Shown here in pieces: positions 29,412-39,611 of a stretch of DNA of 64,000 bases. Every line of letters begins with the position of its first letter. Positions within the stretch are counted from its first letter, which is position 1. The translations under genes and the position numbers were made by a program. Source of the stretch: Brevibacterium permense (GTDB lineage Bacteria; Actinomycetota; Actinomycetes; Actinomycetales; Brevibacteriaceae). Under the pieces are notes generated by a model, which saw only the letters and a program-made list of their open reading frames with translations, searched no databases and had not been told where the DNA came from. The stretch lies in contig NZ_JABSSX010000002.1 in the NCBI RefSeq assembly GCF_013280495.1, positions 186,001 through 250,000 of the forward strand, given 5' to 3'.

Positions 29412-30548
29412 TTATCCGTCGTCCTTGCTGTGCTCGCGCAGCCACTTGCGGTAGATCTCGACGTTCTTCTTGTGGTCTTCGTAGTTGTCGGCGAACTTGG
29501 TTTCCCCCGTGTCCGGGTTCGTCGCGACGAAGAACTGCCAGTCACCGTCGGCGGGATCGAGCGCGGCCTCGACGGCGCCCTTGCTCGGCGAGTTGATGGG
29601 CCCGGGAGGCAGCCCCTTCCTCTTGTACGTGTTGTACGGCGAGTCGGACTGGCGTTCCTTCTTCGTCGTCGTCAGGTCGGAACGAGCACCGTGGATATAG
29701 GCCACGGTCGCATCCGATTGGAGCAGTCCTCCGGTCTGCGACTTCTCGGAGATGCGGTTGAGGAAGGACCTTGCCACCTTCGAGCGCACCTCGGGGTCTC
29801 CCGGGGATTCCTTCTCCACGAGGCTGGCCAGCGTGAGGATGCGGTTGGCGTCCTTGCTCTCGATTCCCAGTTCGTCGAGTTCGGTCTCGGTCTTGTCGAC
29901 CATCTCCTGGACGATGTCCTCGGCGGTCTTCTGCTTGTTGAGGTCGTAGGTCGCCGGATACAGATACCCTTCGAGGCTCGGTGCTTCGATCTCGAGTCCG
30001 TAGTCCTTCGGGGTCTTGTCGTCGATGGCTTTGTCGACCTCGTCGGCGTTCATCCCCGATTCGATCATAATCGCCTTGATCTCTTCGACCTGTTTGCCTT
30101 CGGCGACCGTGATCTTGGGCGGGGCGATGGGGTTGATGAGCGCTTCGACCGCGGCCTTCGAGCTCATCTTCTCCCGCATCGTCCAGGTTCCGGCCTGGAT
30201 GGTCGCCTCGCGGCTTTCGATCTCGTCGAGGAAGGGCTCGGAGTTCATGATCACTCCGGCTTCGACGAGCTGGTTGGCCACGGTGCGGGCCGAGGATCCG
30301 GGTGCGATCTCGATCGAGACCTCGTTCGTGCCCTGACCCTCGTAGTCGCCTTTCGGCCCGAACAGGTCGTCGAAGACTCCGCCGGCCGCGCGCACACCGA
30401 AGAATCCCCCGATGCCGAACACGAGGACGCAGATGATCACGATCGTCGTCGTCCGTCGTCGGCGCATCATCCTGCGCCGCTTCTTCGCGCGGATCTCTGC
30501 GCGGGACAGTCCTTCGTCGGTCGAGAACTCTTCGGTGATCGGGCTCAT
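29412..30548 (-). CDS. mltG: Endolytic murein transglycosylase MltG
   Basis: MltG cuts nascent peptidoglycan strands inside the membrane and sets glycan length. The 378-residue protein has a very basic cytoplasmic N-terminus (KKRRRMMRRRR), one membrane helix (about residues 34-53), a LysM-like region (SIEIAPGSSARTVANQLVE) and the YceG catalytic domain with the active Glu in LASLVEKES (about residue 244) and LQSDATVAYI. The end carries YNTYKRKGLPPGPINSPS, the typical family signature. ATG at 30548 overlaps the ruvX stop (ATGA). Confidence 0.96.
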   Translation of the reverse strand: MSPITEEFSTDEGLSRAEIRAKKRRRMMRRRRTTTIVIICVLVFGIGGFFGVRAAGGVFDDLFGPKGDYEGQGTNEVSIEIAPGSSARTVANQLVEAGVIMNSEPFLDEIESREATIQAGTWTMREKMSSKAAVEALINPIAPPKITVAEGKQVEEIKAIMIESGMNADEVDKAIDDKTPKDYGLEIEAPSLEGYLYPATYDLNKQKTAEDIVQEMVDKTETELDELGIESKDANRILTLASLVEKESPGDPEVRSKVARSFLNRISEKSQTGGLLQSDATVAYIHGARSDLTTTKKERQSDSPYNTYKRKGLPPGPINSPSKGAVEAALDPADGDWQFFVATNPDTGETKFADNYEDHKKNVEIYRKWLREHSKDDG

Positions 30549-31021
30549 ACGTCGCTCTCCTCGTCGGGCATCTCACGGCCGGCGGGGACACCGGTGTTGT
30601 GTTCGTACTCGAGGGCGTTCTGGAGGATGATCACGGCGGCTTGGGCATCGACGATCTCGCGTCTCTGGCGTGACGATTTCCCGGCTGCGGCGAGAGCTTG
30701 GTGGGCCTCGACGGTGGTGAATCGTTCGTCGACGAGACGGACAGGTGTGCCGGTGGCCGCGGCGATCCGGCGGGCGAATTCCAACGCCGAGGTGGCTGCG
30801 GCGCGGGCGGCGCCGTCGAGGGACTTCGGGTCCCCCACCAGGAGTTCGATGGGTTCGTATTCGTCGACGATGTCGCGCAGCTGCCGCAGCGCCGCCGGTT
30901 CGTCCGCTCGACGAACGACGGTGAGCGGGGTGGCCAGAATCCCGTCGGGGTCGCTGGAGGCGACACCGATCCGCACGGAACCGATGTCGAGACCCAGCCG
31001 GCGACCTCGGCGGAAACTCAC
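30545..31021 (-). CDS. ruvX: Putative pre-16S rRNA nuclease RuvX (YqgF)
   Basis: YqgF/RuvX proteins have an RNase H-like fold and are implicated in 16S rRNA 5'-end maturation. The 158-residue protein begins RRGRRLGLDIGSVRIGVA with the first catalytic Asp, has ELLVGDPKSLDG and RLVDERFTTVEAHQAL, and ends with the acidic patch VDAQAAVIILQNALE (second Asp). Start is GTG 31021, overlapping the alaS stop as GTGA; the stop overlaps mltG. alaS-ruvX-mltG is a conserved unit. Confidence 0.95.
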   Translation of the reverse strand: MSFRRGRRLGLDIGSVRIGVASSDPDGILATPLTVVRRADEPAALRQLRDIVDEYEPIELLVGDPKSLDGAARAAATSALEFARRIAAATGTPVRLVDERFTTVEAHQALAAAGKSSRQRREIVDAQAAVIILQNALEYEHNTGVPAGREMPDEESDV

Positions 31022-33672
31022 TGGATGGCTGCCTTGACCGCCGCGATGGCTGACGGGATCGCCGCGGGGTTGCTGCCCCCACCCTGGGCGAGGTCGGGCT
31101 TGCCGCCGCCTCCGCCGCCGAGTTCTCCGCAGGCCAGCGACACGAGCTTCCCTGCGTTGAGACCGGCGGCGCGGGCCGCCTCGGTGGTGGCGATGACGAC
31201 GACGGGCTTTCCGCTGCTGACTCCGATGCCGAAGATCACCGCCTGACGGTCGGCGACCCGGTTGCGCAGATCGGTGACCAGTGTGCGGAGATCTCCGGCA
31301 TTGGCGATGTCGCCGAGTTCGGCCTGCACGAACAGCGTCTGGCCCACGGTCTGCGCCTCATCGAGGAACTTGCCCGAAGAGGCCAACAGCTGCTGGGCGC
31401 CCAGTCGGGCGATCTCCTTCTCGGCGTCCTTGAGCCTGCTCATCAGGTCGGACACGCGTGATGTGACATCGGCGCCGGGGACCTTGAGCATCTCCGAGAG
31501 CGAGGACACGATGGTCCGCTCGGCGGCCAGGGACCGGAAGGCGTCCATGCCGACAGCGGCTTCGATGCGTCGGACTCCGGAGCCGACGGATGCTTCGGAG
31601 AGCACGGAGATCGGGCCGACCTCCGCGGAGGCTCCGACGTGGGTGCCGCCGCAGAGTTCGCGGGAGAATGGTCCGCCGATATCGACGACGCGCACGACGT
31701 TCGGGTACTTCTCGCCGAAGAGCGCAATGGCACCGGACTTCTTCGCGTCGTCGAAGGACATGTATTCGGTGCCGACTTCGTAGTTCGAGCGCACTGCGAG
31801 GTTCGCGACCTCTTCGATCTCGGCCCGCATCTGGGTGCTGGGGGCTTCGGGGAACGAGTAGTCAAAGCGCATGTATCCGGGCTGGTTGAGCGAACCGGCC
31901 TGCACGGCGTGGCTGCCGAGGATCTCGCGCAGCGCAGCGTGGACGAGGTGGGTGGCGGTGTGGGCCTGTGCGCCCTGAAACCGGTGGTCGTGGTCGACGG
32001 CGGCGAGCACCTCGTCGCCGACGCGCAGCTCTCCGTCGATGACCTCGACCCGGTGGGCGGGCAGTCCCTTGACCGGATTCTGCACGTCGCTGACCCGGGC
32101 GGTGAAGCCATGGCCGGAGATGAGGCCGACGTCGGCGCGCTGACCACCGGATTCGGCGTAGAACGGGGTCAGGTCGAGGATGACGTCGCCGCTCTGACCG
32201 GCGGTGAGCACCTCGGCGGCGACCCCATCGACGACGATTCCTCGCACGCGGGAGTCGGACTCGAGTCGGTCATAGCCAACGAATTCGCTGGGACCTTCGT
32301 CGAGCAGCGCCGAATAGGCGGACAGGTCGGTGTGGCCGCCGCCCTTCTTCGCCTTGGCATCGGCCTTGGCGCGGGTGCGCTGTTCACTCATCAGCTCACG
32401 GAACCCGGCCTCGTCGACGCTCAGTCCGGCTTCGGAGGCCATCTCGAGAGTGAGGTCGATGGGGAATCCGTGGGTGTCGTGGAGGGCGAAGGCGATGTCT
32501 CCACTGATGGTCTTGTCCGCGCCGTCGAGTGACTTCGCGGCATTGGCGAACAGCTGAGTGCCGGATTCGAGGGTGCGCAGGAACGCCTTCTCCTCGGCGT
32601 AGGCGACCCGGGAGATGCGGTCGAAGTCGGTTTCGAGTTCCGGGTAGGACAGCTTCATGGCCTGCATGGAGACGGGCAGCAGCTCGGGCAGGACTTCTTC
32701 CTTGACTCCGAGCAGACGCATGGCACGCACGGCACGGCGGAGCAGGCGGCGGAGGATGTAGCCGCGGCCTTCGTTGCCGGGGCGGACCCCGTCGCCGATG
32801 ATGATCAGGGCCGAACGGACATGGTCGGCGACGACGCGCAGCTGCACATCGGCGTGCTCGTCCTCGCCGTAGGTCCGGCCGGCCAGACGACTGGCGGCCT
32901 CGATGACGGGGAAGACCTCGTCGATCTCGTACATGTTCTCCACGCCCTGGAGCAGGAAGGCGACACGTTCGAGTCCCATGCCGGTATCGATGTTCTTCGC
33001 CGGCAGCTCGCCGGCCACGTCGAAGTCGACCTTCGAGCGAACCGCGGAGAGTTCGAACTCCATGAACACGAGGTTCCAGATCTCGATGTAGCGGTCTTCG
33101 TCGGCCACGGGTCCGCCGTCGACGCCGTAGGCGGGGCCGCGGTCGAAGTAGATCTCCGAGCAGTAGCCGCCAGGGCCGGGCTGGCCGGTGTGCCAGTAGT
33201 TGTCCTCGTTGTCGCGCAGCTGGATGCGCTCGCGGGGAACGGAGGTCTCCTCGAGCCACATGTCGATGGTCTCTGCATCGTCCTCGTGCACTGTCGCCCA
33301 CAGCAGGTCCGGGTCGAAGCCGAGGCCGCCCTCGGCGACGGGGGTCGTCAGCAGTCCCCAGGCGAACTTGATGGCATCGCGCTTGAAATAGTCGCCGAAG
33401 GAGAAGTTGCCGTTCATCTGGAAGAAGGTGCCGTGGCGGGTCGTCTTGCCGACCTCTTCGATGTCTCCGGTGCGCACGCATTTCTGGACGCTGGTGGCAC
33501 GGTTGAACGGGGCCGGCTCCCGGCCGGTGAGGTAGGGAATGAACTGGACCATTCCCGCGATGTTGAACAGGATGGACGGATCGGAGCTGATCACCGACGC
33601 CGAGGGGACCACGGTGTGCCCGTTCGCTTCGAAGTAGTCCAACCAGCGTTGTTTGATCTCTGCCGTCTTCAA
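31018..33672 (-). CDS. alaS: Alanyl-tRNA synthetase
   Basis: AlaRS charges tRNA-Ala and edits mischarged Ser and Gly. The protein of 884 residues has the class II catalytic core (KTAEIKQRWLDYF, then RHGTFFQMNGNFSFGDYFK), the tRNA-recognition region, the editing domain with zinc ligands HTATHLVHAAL and CGGTHVG, and the C-terminal DHHA1 domain ending in GGGGGKPDLAQGGG. TTG at 33672 is chosen because the family starts M-K-T-A-E-I and AAAGG precedes it at good spacing; the upstream extension is not conserved-looking. It begins the long alaS-to-nusB cluster. Confidence 0.97.
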   Translation of the reverse strand: MKTAEIKQRWLDYFEANGHTVVPSASVISSDPSILFNIAGMVQFIPYLTGREPAPFNRATSVQKCVRTGDIEEVGKTTRHGTFFQMNGNFSFGDYFKRDAIKFAWGLLTTPVAEGGLGFDPDLLWATVHEDDAETIDMWLEETSVPRERIQLRDNEDNYWHTGQPGPGGYCSEIYFDRGPAYGVDGGPVADEDRYIEIWNLVFMEFELSAVRSKVDFDVAGELPAKNIDTGMGLERVAFLLQGVENMYEIDEVFPVIEAASRLAGRTYGEDEHADVQLRVVADHVRSALIIIGDGVRPGNEGRGYILRRLLRRAVRAMRLLGVKEEVLPELLPVSMQAMKLSYPELETDFDRISRVAYAEEKAFLRTLESGTQLFANAAKSLDGADKTISGDIAFALHDTHGFPIDLTLEMASEAGLSVDEAGFRELMSEQRTRAKADAKAKKGGGHTDLSAYSALLDEGPSEFVGYDRLESDSRVRGIVVDGVAAEVLTAGQSGDVILDLTPFYAESGGQRADVGLISGHGFTARVSDVQNPVKGLPAHRVEVIDGELRVGDEVLAAVDHDHRFQGAQAHTATHLVHAALREILGSHAVQAGSLNQPGYMRFDYSFPEAPSTQMRAEIEEVANLAVRSNYEVGTEYMSFDDAKKSGAIALFGEKYPNVVRVVDIGGPFSRELCGGTHVGASAEVGPISVLSEASVGSGVRRIEAAVGMDAFRSLAAERTIVSSLSEMLKVPGADVTSRVSDLMSRLKDAEKEIARLGAQQLLASSGKFLDEAQTVGQTLFVQAELGDIANAGDLRTLVTDLRNRVADRQAVIFGIGVSSGKPVVVIATTEAARAAGLNAGKLVSLACGELGGGGGGKPDLAQGGGSNPAAIPSAIAAVKAAIQ

Positions 33673-33816
33673 TCCAAGGCCTTTCAGATATTGCCTGTGC
33701 GCCGCCGAGCGGATGAGCCCGGCGCGACACTTACTCGTGCGTACCCGCACTTAACAGGAACCAGTTTAATGGCTGCGCCGCAATATGCGATGTGGCGCGG
33801 CGTGCCGTGAATGCAC

Positions 33817-33848
33817 GACTGCCCGGAACCGTGCGGTCCCGGGCAGTC
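33817..33848 (-). terminator. Hairpin terminator after rpsD
   Basis: Fourteen-base arms (GACTGCCCGGAACC and GGTCCCGGGCAGTC, one mismatch) enclose a 4-base loop, 30 bases after the rpsD stop. It is the obvious end of the rpsD transcript and separates it from alaS. There is no U tract. The remaining gap to alaS (33673-33816) shows no other feature. Confidence 0.7.
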
Positions 33849-33878
33849 GCGGTGGCGCGATGCGCTGTGTTCAGCAGA

Positions 33879-34505
33879 TCAGCGCGAGTAGAACTCGACG
33901 ACGAGCTGAACGTCACAGGTGATCGGCACCTCTTCGCGCTTCGGGGTGCGCAACAGGGTTGCCTGCAGGCCCTCGAGGTTCACGTTGAGGTATCCCGGCG
34001 TTGCGGGCAGGACGTCCTTGTGACCACCGGCGGCGGCGACCTGGAACGGATCCATCGAAGCCGAACGCTCGTGCACCTGGATGGTCTGGCCTTCCTTCAC
34101 GCGGAAGGAGGGACGGTCCACGCGCTGTCCGTCGACCGTGATGTGACGGTGGACGACGAACTGACGGGCCTGGGCCATGGTGCGGGCGAAGCCCGAACGC
34201 AGGACGAGGGCGTCGAGACGCGATTCGAGGAGCTCGACCATGGTCTCACCGGTCAGACCGGGCAGACGGTTGGCTTCCTTGTAGGTCTTGAGCATCTGGG
34301 CCTCACGGATGCCGTACTGCGCGCGCAGTCGCTGCTTCTCCTTGAGGCGGACCGAGTAGTCGCTGTCGTTGCGACGACGGGCGCGACCGTGCTCACCTGG
34401 AGGGTACGGGCGACGCTCGAAGTACTTCTCGGCCTTGGGTGTCAGAGCAATGCCGAGGGCGCGCGAGAGGCGCGTCATGCGGCGATTACGTGCTGGTGCT
34501 GGCAC
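33879..34505 (-). CDS. rpsD: 30S ribosomal protein S4
   Basis: S4 nucleates assembly of the small ribosomal subunit. The 208-residue protein starts PAPARNRRMTRLSRALG, with the basic N-terminal region typical of actinobacteria (no zinc cysteines), and has the S4 RNA-binding domain at LESRLDALVLRSGFARTMAQ followed by ARQFVVHRHITVDG. GTG at 34505 is preferred because AAAGG lies seven bases ahead; an in-frame ATG five codons upstream contains that ribosome site. As in Streptomyces, rpsD stands near alaS and outside the main ribosomal operons. Confidence 0.97.
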   Translation of the reverse strand: MPAPARNRRMTRLSRALGIALTPKAEKYFERRPYPPGEHGRARRRNDSDYSVRLKEKQRLRAQYGIREAQMLKTYKEANRLPGLTGETMVELLESRLDALVLRSGFARTMAQARQFVVHRHITVDGQRVDRPSFRVKEGQTIQVHERSASMDPFQVAAAGGHKDVLPATPGYLNVNLEGLQATLLRTPKREEVPITCDVQLVVEFYSR

Positions 34506-34657
34506 TGTATTACCTTTCATCAATGTGTTCTGCCGCGGTGGGCCTCTGCGGTTCTCGCCCCGAACGCGACTGTTGTTTCCCCGGATGGGAAAGAGGGATT
34601 GAGCGTCGAGATCCGCTCGCACCGACCGCCTTTAGGGTGCAGGCACAACAGCTGTCC

Positions 34658-34687
34658 ATCTTAGCGGGTGCACACCGCCCGTCGCAA
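34658..34687 (-). promoter_or_regulatory. Putative rpsD promoter
   Basis: The minus strand shows TTGCGA (34682-34687) and TAAGAT (34658-34663) with an 18-base spacer, a good vegetative-type promoter. It would give an rpsD leader of about 145 bases (to 34505), room for the autogenous control known for S4, although I cannot identify a specific structure. This is the main feature of the 474-base stretch without an intact gene (34506-34979), apart from the antiporter remnant. Confidence 0.5.
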
Positions 34688-34779
34688 AGCCGATCGGCCG
34701 CGTCGCCGCAATGATCTTGCCGACTGAGGCGAACCGTCCGCCCCTGTCGGCCGACTAGTCCGCAAACACCGTTGTCACT

Positions 34780-34971
34780 TCCGGCACCGAGGAGGACCAC
34801 CGTGATCATGTGCCGCGCAGCGGTGCCGTGGGCTTCGGGTTGGAGCAGGGAGCGCAGATCGAGTTTCAGTCCGATCGTGAACAGCAGCAGGACGACTCCG
34901 CTGTCCGATACCTGCTGCAGTCCCGCGAAGGCGGTGAAGCCGAAGACGTGCAGGAGGAACCGCGTCTGCTC
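34780..34971 (-). pseudogene. Remnant of a CPA2-family cation:proton antiporter
   Basis: Directly after the rarA stop the minus strand encodes about 64 residues that read like the second and third membrane segments of a KefB/CPA2-type antiporter: FLLHVFGFTAFAGLQQVSD, then SGVVLLLFTIGLKLDLRSLL, then HMITVVLLGA. The piece has no start codon, lacks the preceding helix, and loses similarity at about 34780, where the frame continues into Cys- and Arg-rich nonsense. Third positions remain G/C-rich, so decay may be recent. There is no other part of the antiporter in the window. Its only open frame with a start, from 34809, is not protein-like after ten residues and is not counted as a gene. Confidence 0.65.
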
Positions 34972-34979
34972 AGCAGCTA

Positions 34980-36383
34980 TCAGGGTCGCAGCAGCCGCCT
35001 GAGGTTCTCGAGCCTCTCAGCCATGCTGCGTTCCATTCCGTTGCCGGTCGGGGAGTAGTAGTGCTTGCCTCGCAGCGACTCCGGCAGGTACTCCTGATCG
35101 GCGACCCCGTGCGGATAGTCGTGCGAGTATTTGTAGCCCTCACCGTGGCCGAGCTCTTTCGCCCCCGGATAGTGGGCGTCGCGCAGATGCATCGGCACCT
35201 CTCCGGCGAGCCCGTTCTTCACATCGGCGATCGCGGCGTCCAGGGCGCGGTAGCTCGCGTTCGACTTCGGGGCCAGCGCGAGGTAGGTGACCGCCTCGGC
35301 GAGGGGGATCCGTCCTTCGGGCATGCCGATGTTCTGGACGGCCGTCGAGGCGGCCACGGCGATCGGCAGCGCCTGCGGGTCGGCCATGCCGATGTCCTCG
35401 GCCGCGGAGATGACGACTCGACGGGCGATGAAGCGCGGGTCCTCACCGGCGACGATCATCCGCGCGAGATAGTGCAGGGCAGCGTCGACATCGGATCCGC
35501 GGATGGATTTGATGAACGCGGAGACCACGTCGTAGTGCTGGTCGCCGTTCTTGTCGTAGCGCAGAACGGTTTCGCTGCTCGCCTCGGCGCAGGCCGATTC
35601 GGTGATTGCGATCGGTTCGTCGCCCTCCTCCTCCGACTGCGCGGCGGCGATTCCGGCGGCGGCTTCGAGGACGGTCAGTGAACGGCGGGCGTCGGCTCCG
35701 GCGATGCGGACGATGAAGTTCCGGGCCTCCTCGGTGAGGGTGAACTGTCCGGCCAAGCCGCGATCGGATTCGACGGCACGGTCGAGCAGATTGCCGACCG
35801 CCTCGTCGTCGAGCGGACGCAGCGTGAGCATGAGCGACCGCGACAGCAGGGGTGAGATGACGGAGAACGACGGGTTCTCCGTGGTGGCGGCCACGAGCAC
35901 GACGAGCCGGTTCTCGACCGCCGGGAGCAGGGCATCCTGCTGAGCTTTCGAGAACCGGTGGATCTCGTCGAGGAAGAGGACGGTGGTCCGTCCGTACATC
36001 TCCCGTTCGCGGCGGGCGCTCTCGATCACCTGGCGCACGTCCTTGACGCCCGCGGTGATGGCGGAGAGCTCGACGAAGGTGCGGCCCGGGGCGTGGGAGA
36101 TGACATGGGCCAGCGTGGTCTTTCCGACTCCGGGCGGACCCCACAGGATCACCGAGGAGGCTCCCGCCCGGTCTCCCCCGCTGGCTTCGACGAGTTGGTT
36201 GAGCGGCGACCCGGGGAAGGTCAGGTGCTCCTGGCCGACGACCTCGTCCAGGGTCCGGGGACGCATCCGCACCGCAAGCGGGTCCAGGGCCCTGCCCGAG
36301 GAGGTCCCGGAGGAGCCGGCGAAGCCCGGACCCGGTGTTTCCTGGTCCGGGCCGTCGGAGAACAGATTGGGTTCTTGGCTCAT
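34980..36383 (-). CDS. rarA: Replication-associated recombination protein RarA (MgsA)
   Basis: RarA is a tetrameric AAA+ ATPase related to clamp loaders that acts at stalled forks. The 467-residue protein has a Gly/Pro/Ser-rich N-terminus, [16 protein letters not shown], Walker [10 protein letters not shown] (about residues 84-92), Walker [17 protein letters not shown], sensor [11 protein letters not shown], and the C-terminal tetramerisation domain ([20 protein letters not shown], then [16 protein letters not shown]). The ATG overlaps the aspS stop by one base, so it is read with aspS and hisS. Confidence 0.96.
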   Translation of the reverse strand: MSQEPNLFSDGPDQETPGPGFAGSSGTSSGRALDPLAVRMRPRTLDEVVGQEHLTFPGSPLNQLVEASGGDRAGASSVILWGPPGVGKTTLAHVISHAPGRTFVELSAITAGVKDVRQVIESARREREMYGRTTVLFLDEIHRFSKAQQDALLPAVENRLVVLVAATTENPSFSVISPLLSRSLMLTLRPLDDEAVGNLLDRAVESDRGLAGQFTLTEEARNFIVRIAGADARRSLTVLEAAAGIAAAQSEEEGDEPIAITESACAEASSETVLRYDKNGDQHYDVVSAFIKSIRGSDVDAALHYLARMIVAGEDPRFIARRVVISAAEDIGMADPQALPIAVAASTAVQNIGMPEGRIPLAEAVTYLALAPKSNASYRALDAAIADVKNGLAGEVPMHLRDAHYPGAKELGHGEGYKYSHDYPHGVADQEYLPESLRGKHYYSPTGNGMERSMAERLENLRRLLRP

Positions 36384-38167
36384 CAGGCCTCGGATTCGGC
36401 GTCTTCCGGTTCGAAGTCGACTCCGGCCTCGGCGCGCTGGGCGTCGGTGATCGGGGCCGGCGCCTGGGTCAGCGGATCGAATCCGCCGCCGGACTTCGGG
36501 AAGGCGATGACCTCACGGATCGAGTCGACGCCGGCCAGCAGGGACACGATGCGGTCCCAGCCGAAGGCGATGCCGCCGTGCGGGGGTGCACCGAACTTGA
36601 AGGCTTCGAGGAGGAAGCCGAACTTCTCCTCGGCCTCTTCGGCGGAGATTCCCATGATCTTGAAGACACGTTCCTGGACATCCTTGCGGTGGATGCGGAT
36701 CGAGCCGCCGCCGATCTCATTGCCGTTGCACACGATGTCGTAGGCATAGGCCAGTGCCGCGCCCGGGTCCTCTTCGAGAGAGTCGAGGAATTCGGGCTTT
36801 GGAGCGGTGAAGGCGTGGTGGACGGCCGTCCACTGTCCGCCGCCGACGGCGACGTCTCCGGCCGCCTGCGCTTCGGCGGCCGATTCGAACAGAGGCGCGT
36901 CGACGACCCATACGAAGGCCCAGTCTCCGTCCTTGATGAGACCCGTGCGTTCGGCGATCTCATTGCGGGCGGCACCGAGGAGGGCACGGGAGGAGTTCGC
37001 CTCACCTGCGGCGAAGAAGATCGCATCGCCCGGCTGCGCACCGGCCGCCTCGGCGAGTCCCGCCTTCTCCTCATCGGAGATGTTCTTGGCCACCGGACCG
37101 GACAGGGTTCCGTCTTCGCCGATGAGCACATAGGCCAGGCCCTTCGCCCCGCGCTGCTTGGCCCAGTCCTGCCAGCCGTCGAGCTGACGACGCGGCAGCG
37201 AGCCGCCGCCGGGGTAGACGACGGAGCCGACATAAGGCGACTGGAAGACGCGGAACGGGGTGTCGGCGAAGAACTCAGTGAGGTTGTGCAGCTCGAGGCC
37301 GAAGCGCAGGTCCGGCTTGTCCGAACCGTAGCGCTCCATCGCCTCGTGATAGGTGATGTGCGGGATCGGCGTGGTGATGTCGTAGCCGATGAGCTTCCAC
37401 AGCGCGGAGAGGATCTCTTCGGCCAGAGCGATGATGTCCTCCTGCTCGACGAAGGAGGCTTCGATGTCGAGCTGGGTGAACTCCGGCTGGCGGTCGGAGC
37501 GGAAGTCCTCGTCGCGGTAGCAGCGGGCGATCTGGTAGTAGCGTTCCATGCCGGCGACCTGAAGCAGCTGCTTGAACAGCTGCGGCGACTGTGGCAGGGC
37601 GTACCAGGAGCCGGGCTTGAGCCGGGCCGGGACGAGGAAGTCGCGGGCACCTTCCGGAGTCGACTTCGTCAGGGTCGGAGTCTCGACCTCGACGAAGCTG
37701 TGGGTGTCGAGGACCGACCGTGCGGCCTTGTTGACATCGGAGCGCAGTCGGATCGTCTTGGCCGGTCCCGAACGGCGCAGGTCGAGGTAGCGGTAGCGCA
37801 GACGGGTCTCTTCGCCTACTGCGCCGGAGTCCTCGGCATGGTCGGAGACCTGGAACGGCAGGGCCGCTGCTTCCGAGAGCACCTCGACGGCAGTGTCGAT
37901 GATCTCGATCTCGCCGGTGGGCAGGTTCGGGTTCGTGTTGCCATCGGGGCGCACCGAGACGGTGCCGGTGGCCTTGACGACGGTTTCGTTGCGCAGCTGG
38001 TGGGCATCGTCCTCACGGACGACGACCTGCACGATCCCCGAAGCGTCGCGCAGATCGATGAAGGCCACACCTCCGTGATCGCGACGACGATCGACCCACC
38101 CGGTGAGGGTGACGGTTTCTCCTGCGTTCGCGGCTCGCAGGCTTCCGGCTTCGTGGCTTCGCAGCAC
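36383..38167 (-). CDS. aspS: Aspartyl-tRNA synthetase
   Basis: AspRS attaches aspartate to tRNA-Asp. The 594-residue protein is the bacterial form: N-terminal OB-fold anticodon domain ([20 protein letters not shown]), class II core ([20 protein letters not shown] as motif 2), the bacterial GAD insertion (about residues 290-420) and motif 3 [17 protein letters not shown]. Start is GTG 38167, with AAAGGAG upstream. It may be non-discriminating, charging tRNA-Asn as well, as in many actinobacteria without AsnRS; the window alone cannot show this. Confidence 0.97.
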   Translation of the reverse strand: MLRSHEAGSLRAANAGETVTLTGWVDRRRDHGGVAFIDLRDASGIVQVVVREDDAHQLRNETVVKATGTVSVRPDGNTNPNLPTGEIEIIDTAVEVLSEAAALPFQVSDHAEDSGAVGEETRLRYRYLDLRRSGPAKTIRLRSDVNKAARSVLDTHSFVEVETPTLTKSTPEGARDFLVPARLKPGSWYALPQSPQLFKQLLQVAGMERYYQIARCYRDEDFRSDRQPEFTQLDIEASFVEQEDIIALAEEILSALWKLIGYDITTPIPHITYHEAMERYGSDKPDLRFGLELHNLTEFFADTPFRVFQSPYVGSVVYPGGGSLPRRQLDGWQDWAKQRGAKGLAYVLIGEDGTLSGPVAKNISDEEKAGLAEAAGAQPGDAIFFAAGEANSSRALLGAARNEIAERTGLIKDGDWAFVWVVDAPLFESAAEAQAAGDVAVGGGQWTAVHHAFTAPKPEFLDSLEEDPGAALAYAYDIVCNGNEIGGGSIRIHRKDVQERVFKIMGISAEEAEEKFGFLLEAFKFGAPPHGGIAFGWDRIVSLLAGVDSIREVIAFPKSGGGFDPLTQAPAPITDAQRAEAGVDFEPEDAESEA

Positions 38168-38225
38168 CTAGGGCTCCTTTGTGATGTTGTGGTCTAGCGC
38201 CTGAATAATGATAGTCGCCCTGCGC

Positions 38226-39560
38226 TCAGCTCCGGTACACGCGGGGCCAGAGGTCGTCTTCCGCGGGCGTCCATGTGTCCGGGTCGGCCGTGGTCTGCTC
38301 TCCCGAGCGGATGTCCTTGACCTCGTGGCCGGACTCACCGTCGGTGAACCAGACGAACGGGATGTCGCGGCGTTCCGCGTAGCGGATCTGCTTGCCGAAC
38401 TTCGCAGCGTTCGGCGAGACTTCGCACGGGATGTCCCGGGACCTCAGCGTCGCGGCCACGGCGTCGGCGTCAGCCCGTCGGGCCTCCTCGGTGACGGCGA
38501 TGACGACGGCCGAGGGGGTACCGCGGGTGGCGCGGATCTCCGAGGTCTCGCCGAGGATGAATGCCATCAGGCGGGAGACGCCGATGGACATGCCCACCCC
38601 GGGATAGTTCTTCTTCCCCACGGTGACCAGCGAGTCGTAGCGCCCGCCGGAGGATACGGAACCGAGCTCCTCGTGGCCGATCAGCTGGGTCTCATAGACC
38701 GCGCCCGTGTAGTAGTCGAGGCCGCGGGCGATCTTGAGCTGGGCGACGACGACTCCGGGGGCGCGAACGGCTGCGGCTCGCAGCAGCGTCGTCAGCGATT
38801 CGAGTCCGGCTTCGAGCAGGGGGTGGTCGACGCCGAGGGCGCGCACCTCGTCGGCGAAGTCCGGGGAGTCGGATTCGATGGCGGCCAGCTCCAGGCACAG
38901 GCGCTGCTGCTCCTCATCGGCGTCGGCTTCGGCAGCCAGCAGCTTCGCCACTTCGGCGGGGCCGATCTTGTCGTATTTGTCGAGGCAGCGCAGCACGGCT
39001 TGGATGTTCGTCAGCCCGATTCCGCGGGCGAAGCCTTCGAGCAGCCTGCGGTCGTTGACGACGATCTTGATTCCGGGCACGCCGAGAGGGGCGAGACGGG
39101 AGAACGCATCGGCCACGGCCAGGGGGATCTCGACCTCGAAGTGTCCGGGCAGGTCCCCGTCGGCGATGACGTCGATATCGGCCTGGATGAACTCCCGGTA
39201 GCGGCCGGCCTGCGGCCGTTCGCCCCGCCAGACGGGCTGGACGCGAGCGGCCTTGAACGGGAAGCTCAGTTCGTTCGCATTGTCGGCGATATAGCGAGCC
39301 AGGGGCACCGTGAGGTCGAAGTGGAGTCCCAGAGGGTTGCGTTCGGTGCCCTCGGAGTGGAGGCGGGAGACGGCGAAGATCTCCTTGTCGATCTCGCCGT
39401 CCTTGGCCAACTGGCTGATCGGTTCGACGGCGCGGTGGTTGAGGGCGGAGAACCCGTGCAGGGCGAAGGTGTGTTCGAGGGTGTCGATGATGGTCTTCTC
39501 GATCACGCGTTCGGCCGGGAGTCGTTCCGGGAATCCGGACAGACGGGCTGACTTCGCCAT
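38226..39560 (-). CDS. hisS: Histidyl-tRNA synthetase
   Basis: HisRS charges tRNA-His. The 444-residue class II enzyme has LSGFPERLPAERVIE at the N-terminus, motif 2 around AARVQPVWRGERPQAGRYREF (split as VQPVWRGERPQ and GRYREFIQAD), the histidine-binding signature LKIARGLDYYTGAVYE, and SSGGRYDSLV. The C-terminal anticodon-binding domain ends with DGESGHEVKDIRSGEQ. It is 58 bases upstream of aspS and probably starts the hisS-aspS-rarA transcript or is read with the MBL gene before it. Confidence 0.97.
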   Translation of the reverse strand: MAKSARLSGFPERLPAERVIEKTIIDTLEHTFALHGFSALNHRAVEPISQLAKDGEIDKEIFAVSRLHSEGTERNPLGLHFDLTVPLARYIADNANELSFPFKAARVQPVWRGERPQAGRYREFIQADIDVIADGDLPGHFEVEIPLAVADAFSRLAPLGVPGIKIVVNDRRLLEGFARGIGLTNIQAVLRCLDKYDKIGPAEVAKLLAAEADADEEQQRLCLELAAIESDSPDFADEVRALGVDHPLLEAGLESLTTLLRAAAVRAPGVVVAQLKIARGLDYYTGAVYETQLIGHEELGSVSSGGRYDSLVTVGKKNYPGVGMSIGVSRLMAFILGETSEIRATRGTPSAVVIAVTEEARRADADAVAATLRSRDIPCEVSPNAAKFGKQIRYAERRDIPFVWFTDGESGHEVKDIRSGEQTTADPDTWTPAEDDLWPRVYRS

Positions 39561-39611
39561 GGTGCTCCTTGCTTTCGGTGCGGTTTCAGTGGTGTGAAGT
39601 GGTGGGAGATT

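Noticed and set aside
34510..34809. A 99-codon minus-strand frame upstream of rpsD
   Set aside because: Its first ten codons are the end of the antiporter remnant; the rest is Cys/Arg-rich, crosses the rpsD promoter and has no coding character.
36335..38197. Plus-strand open frame of about 620 codons opposite aspS
   Set aside because: It is antisense to a clear aspS with all class II motifs; the composition is typical of shadow frames.
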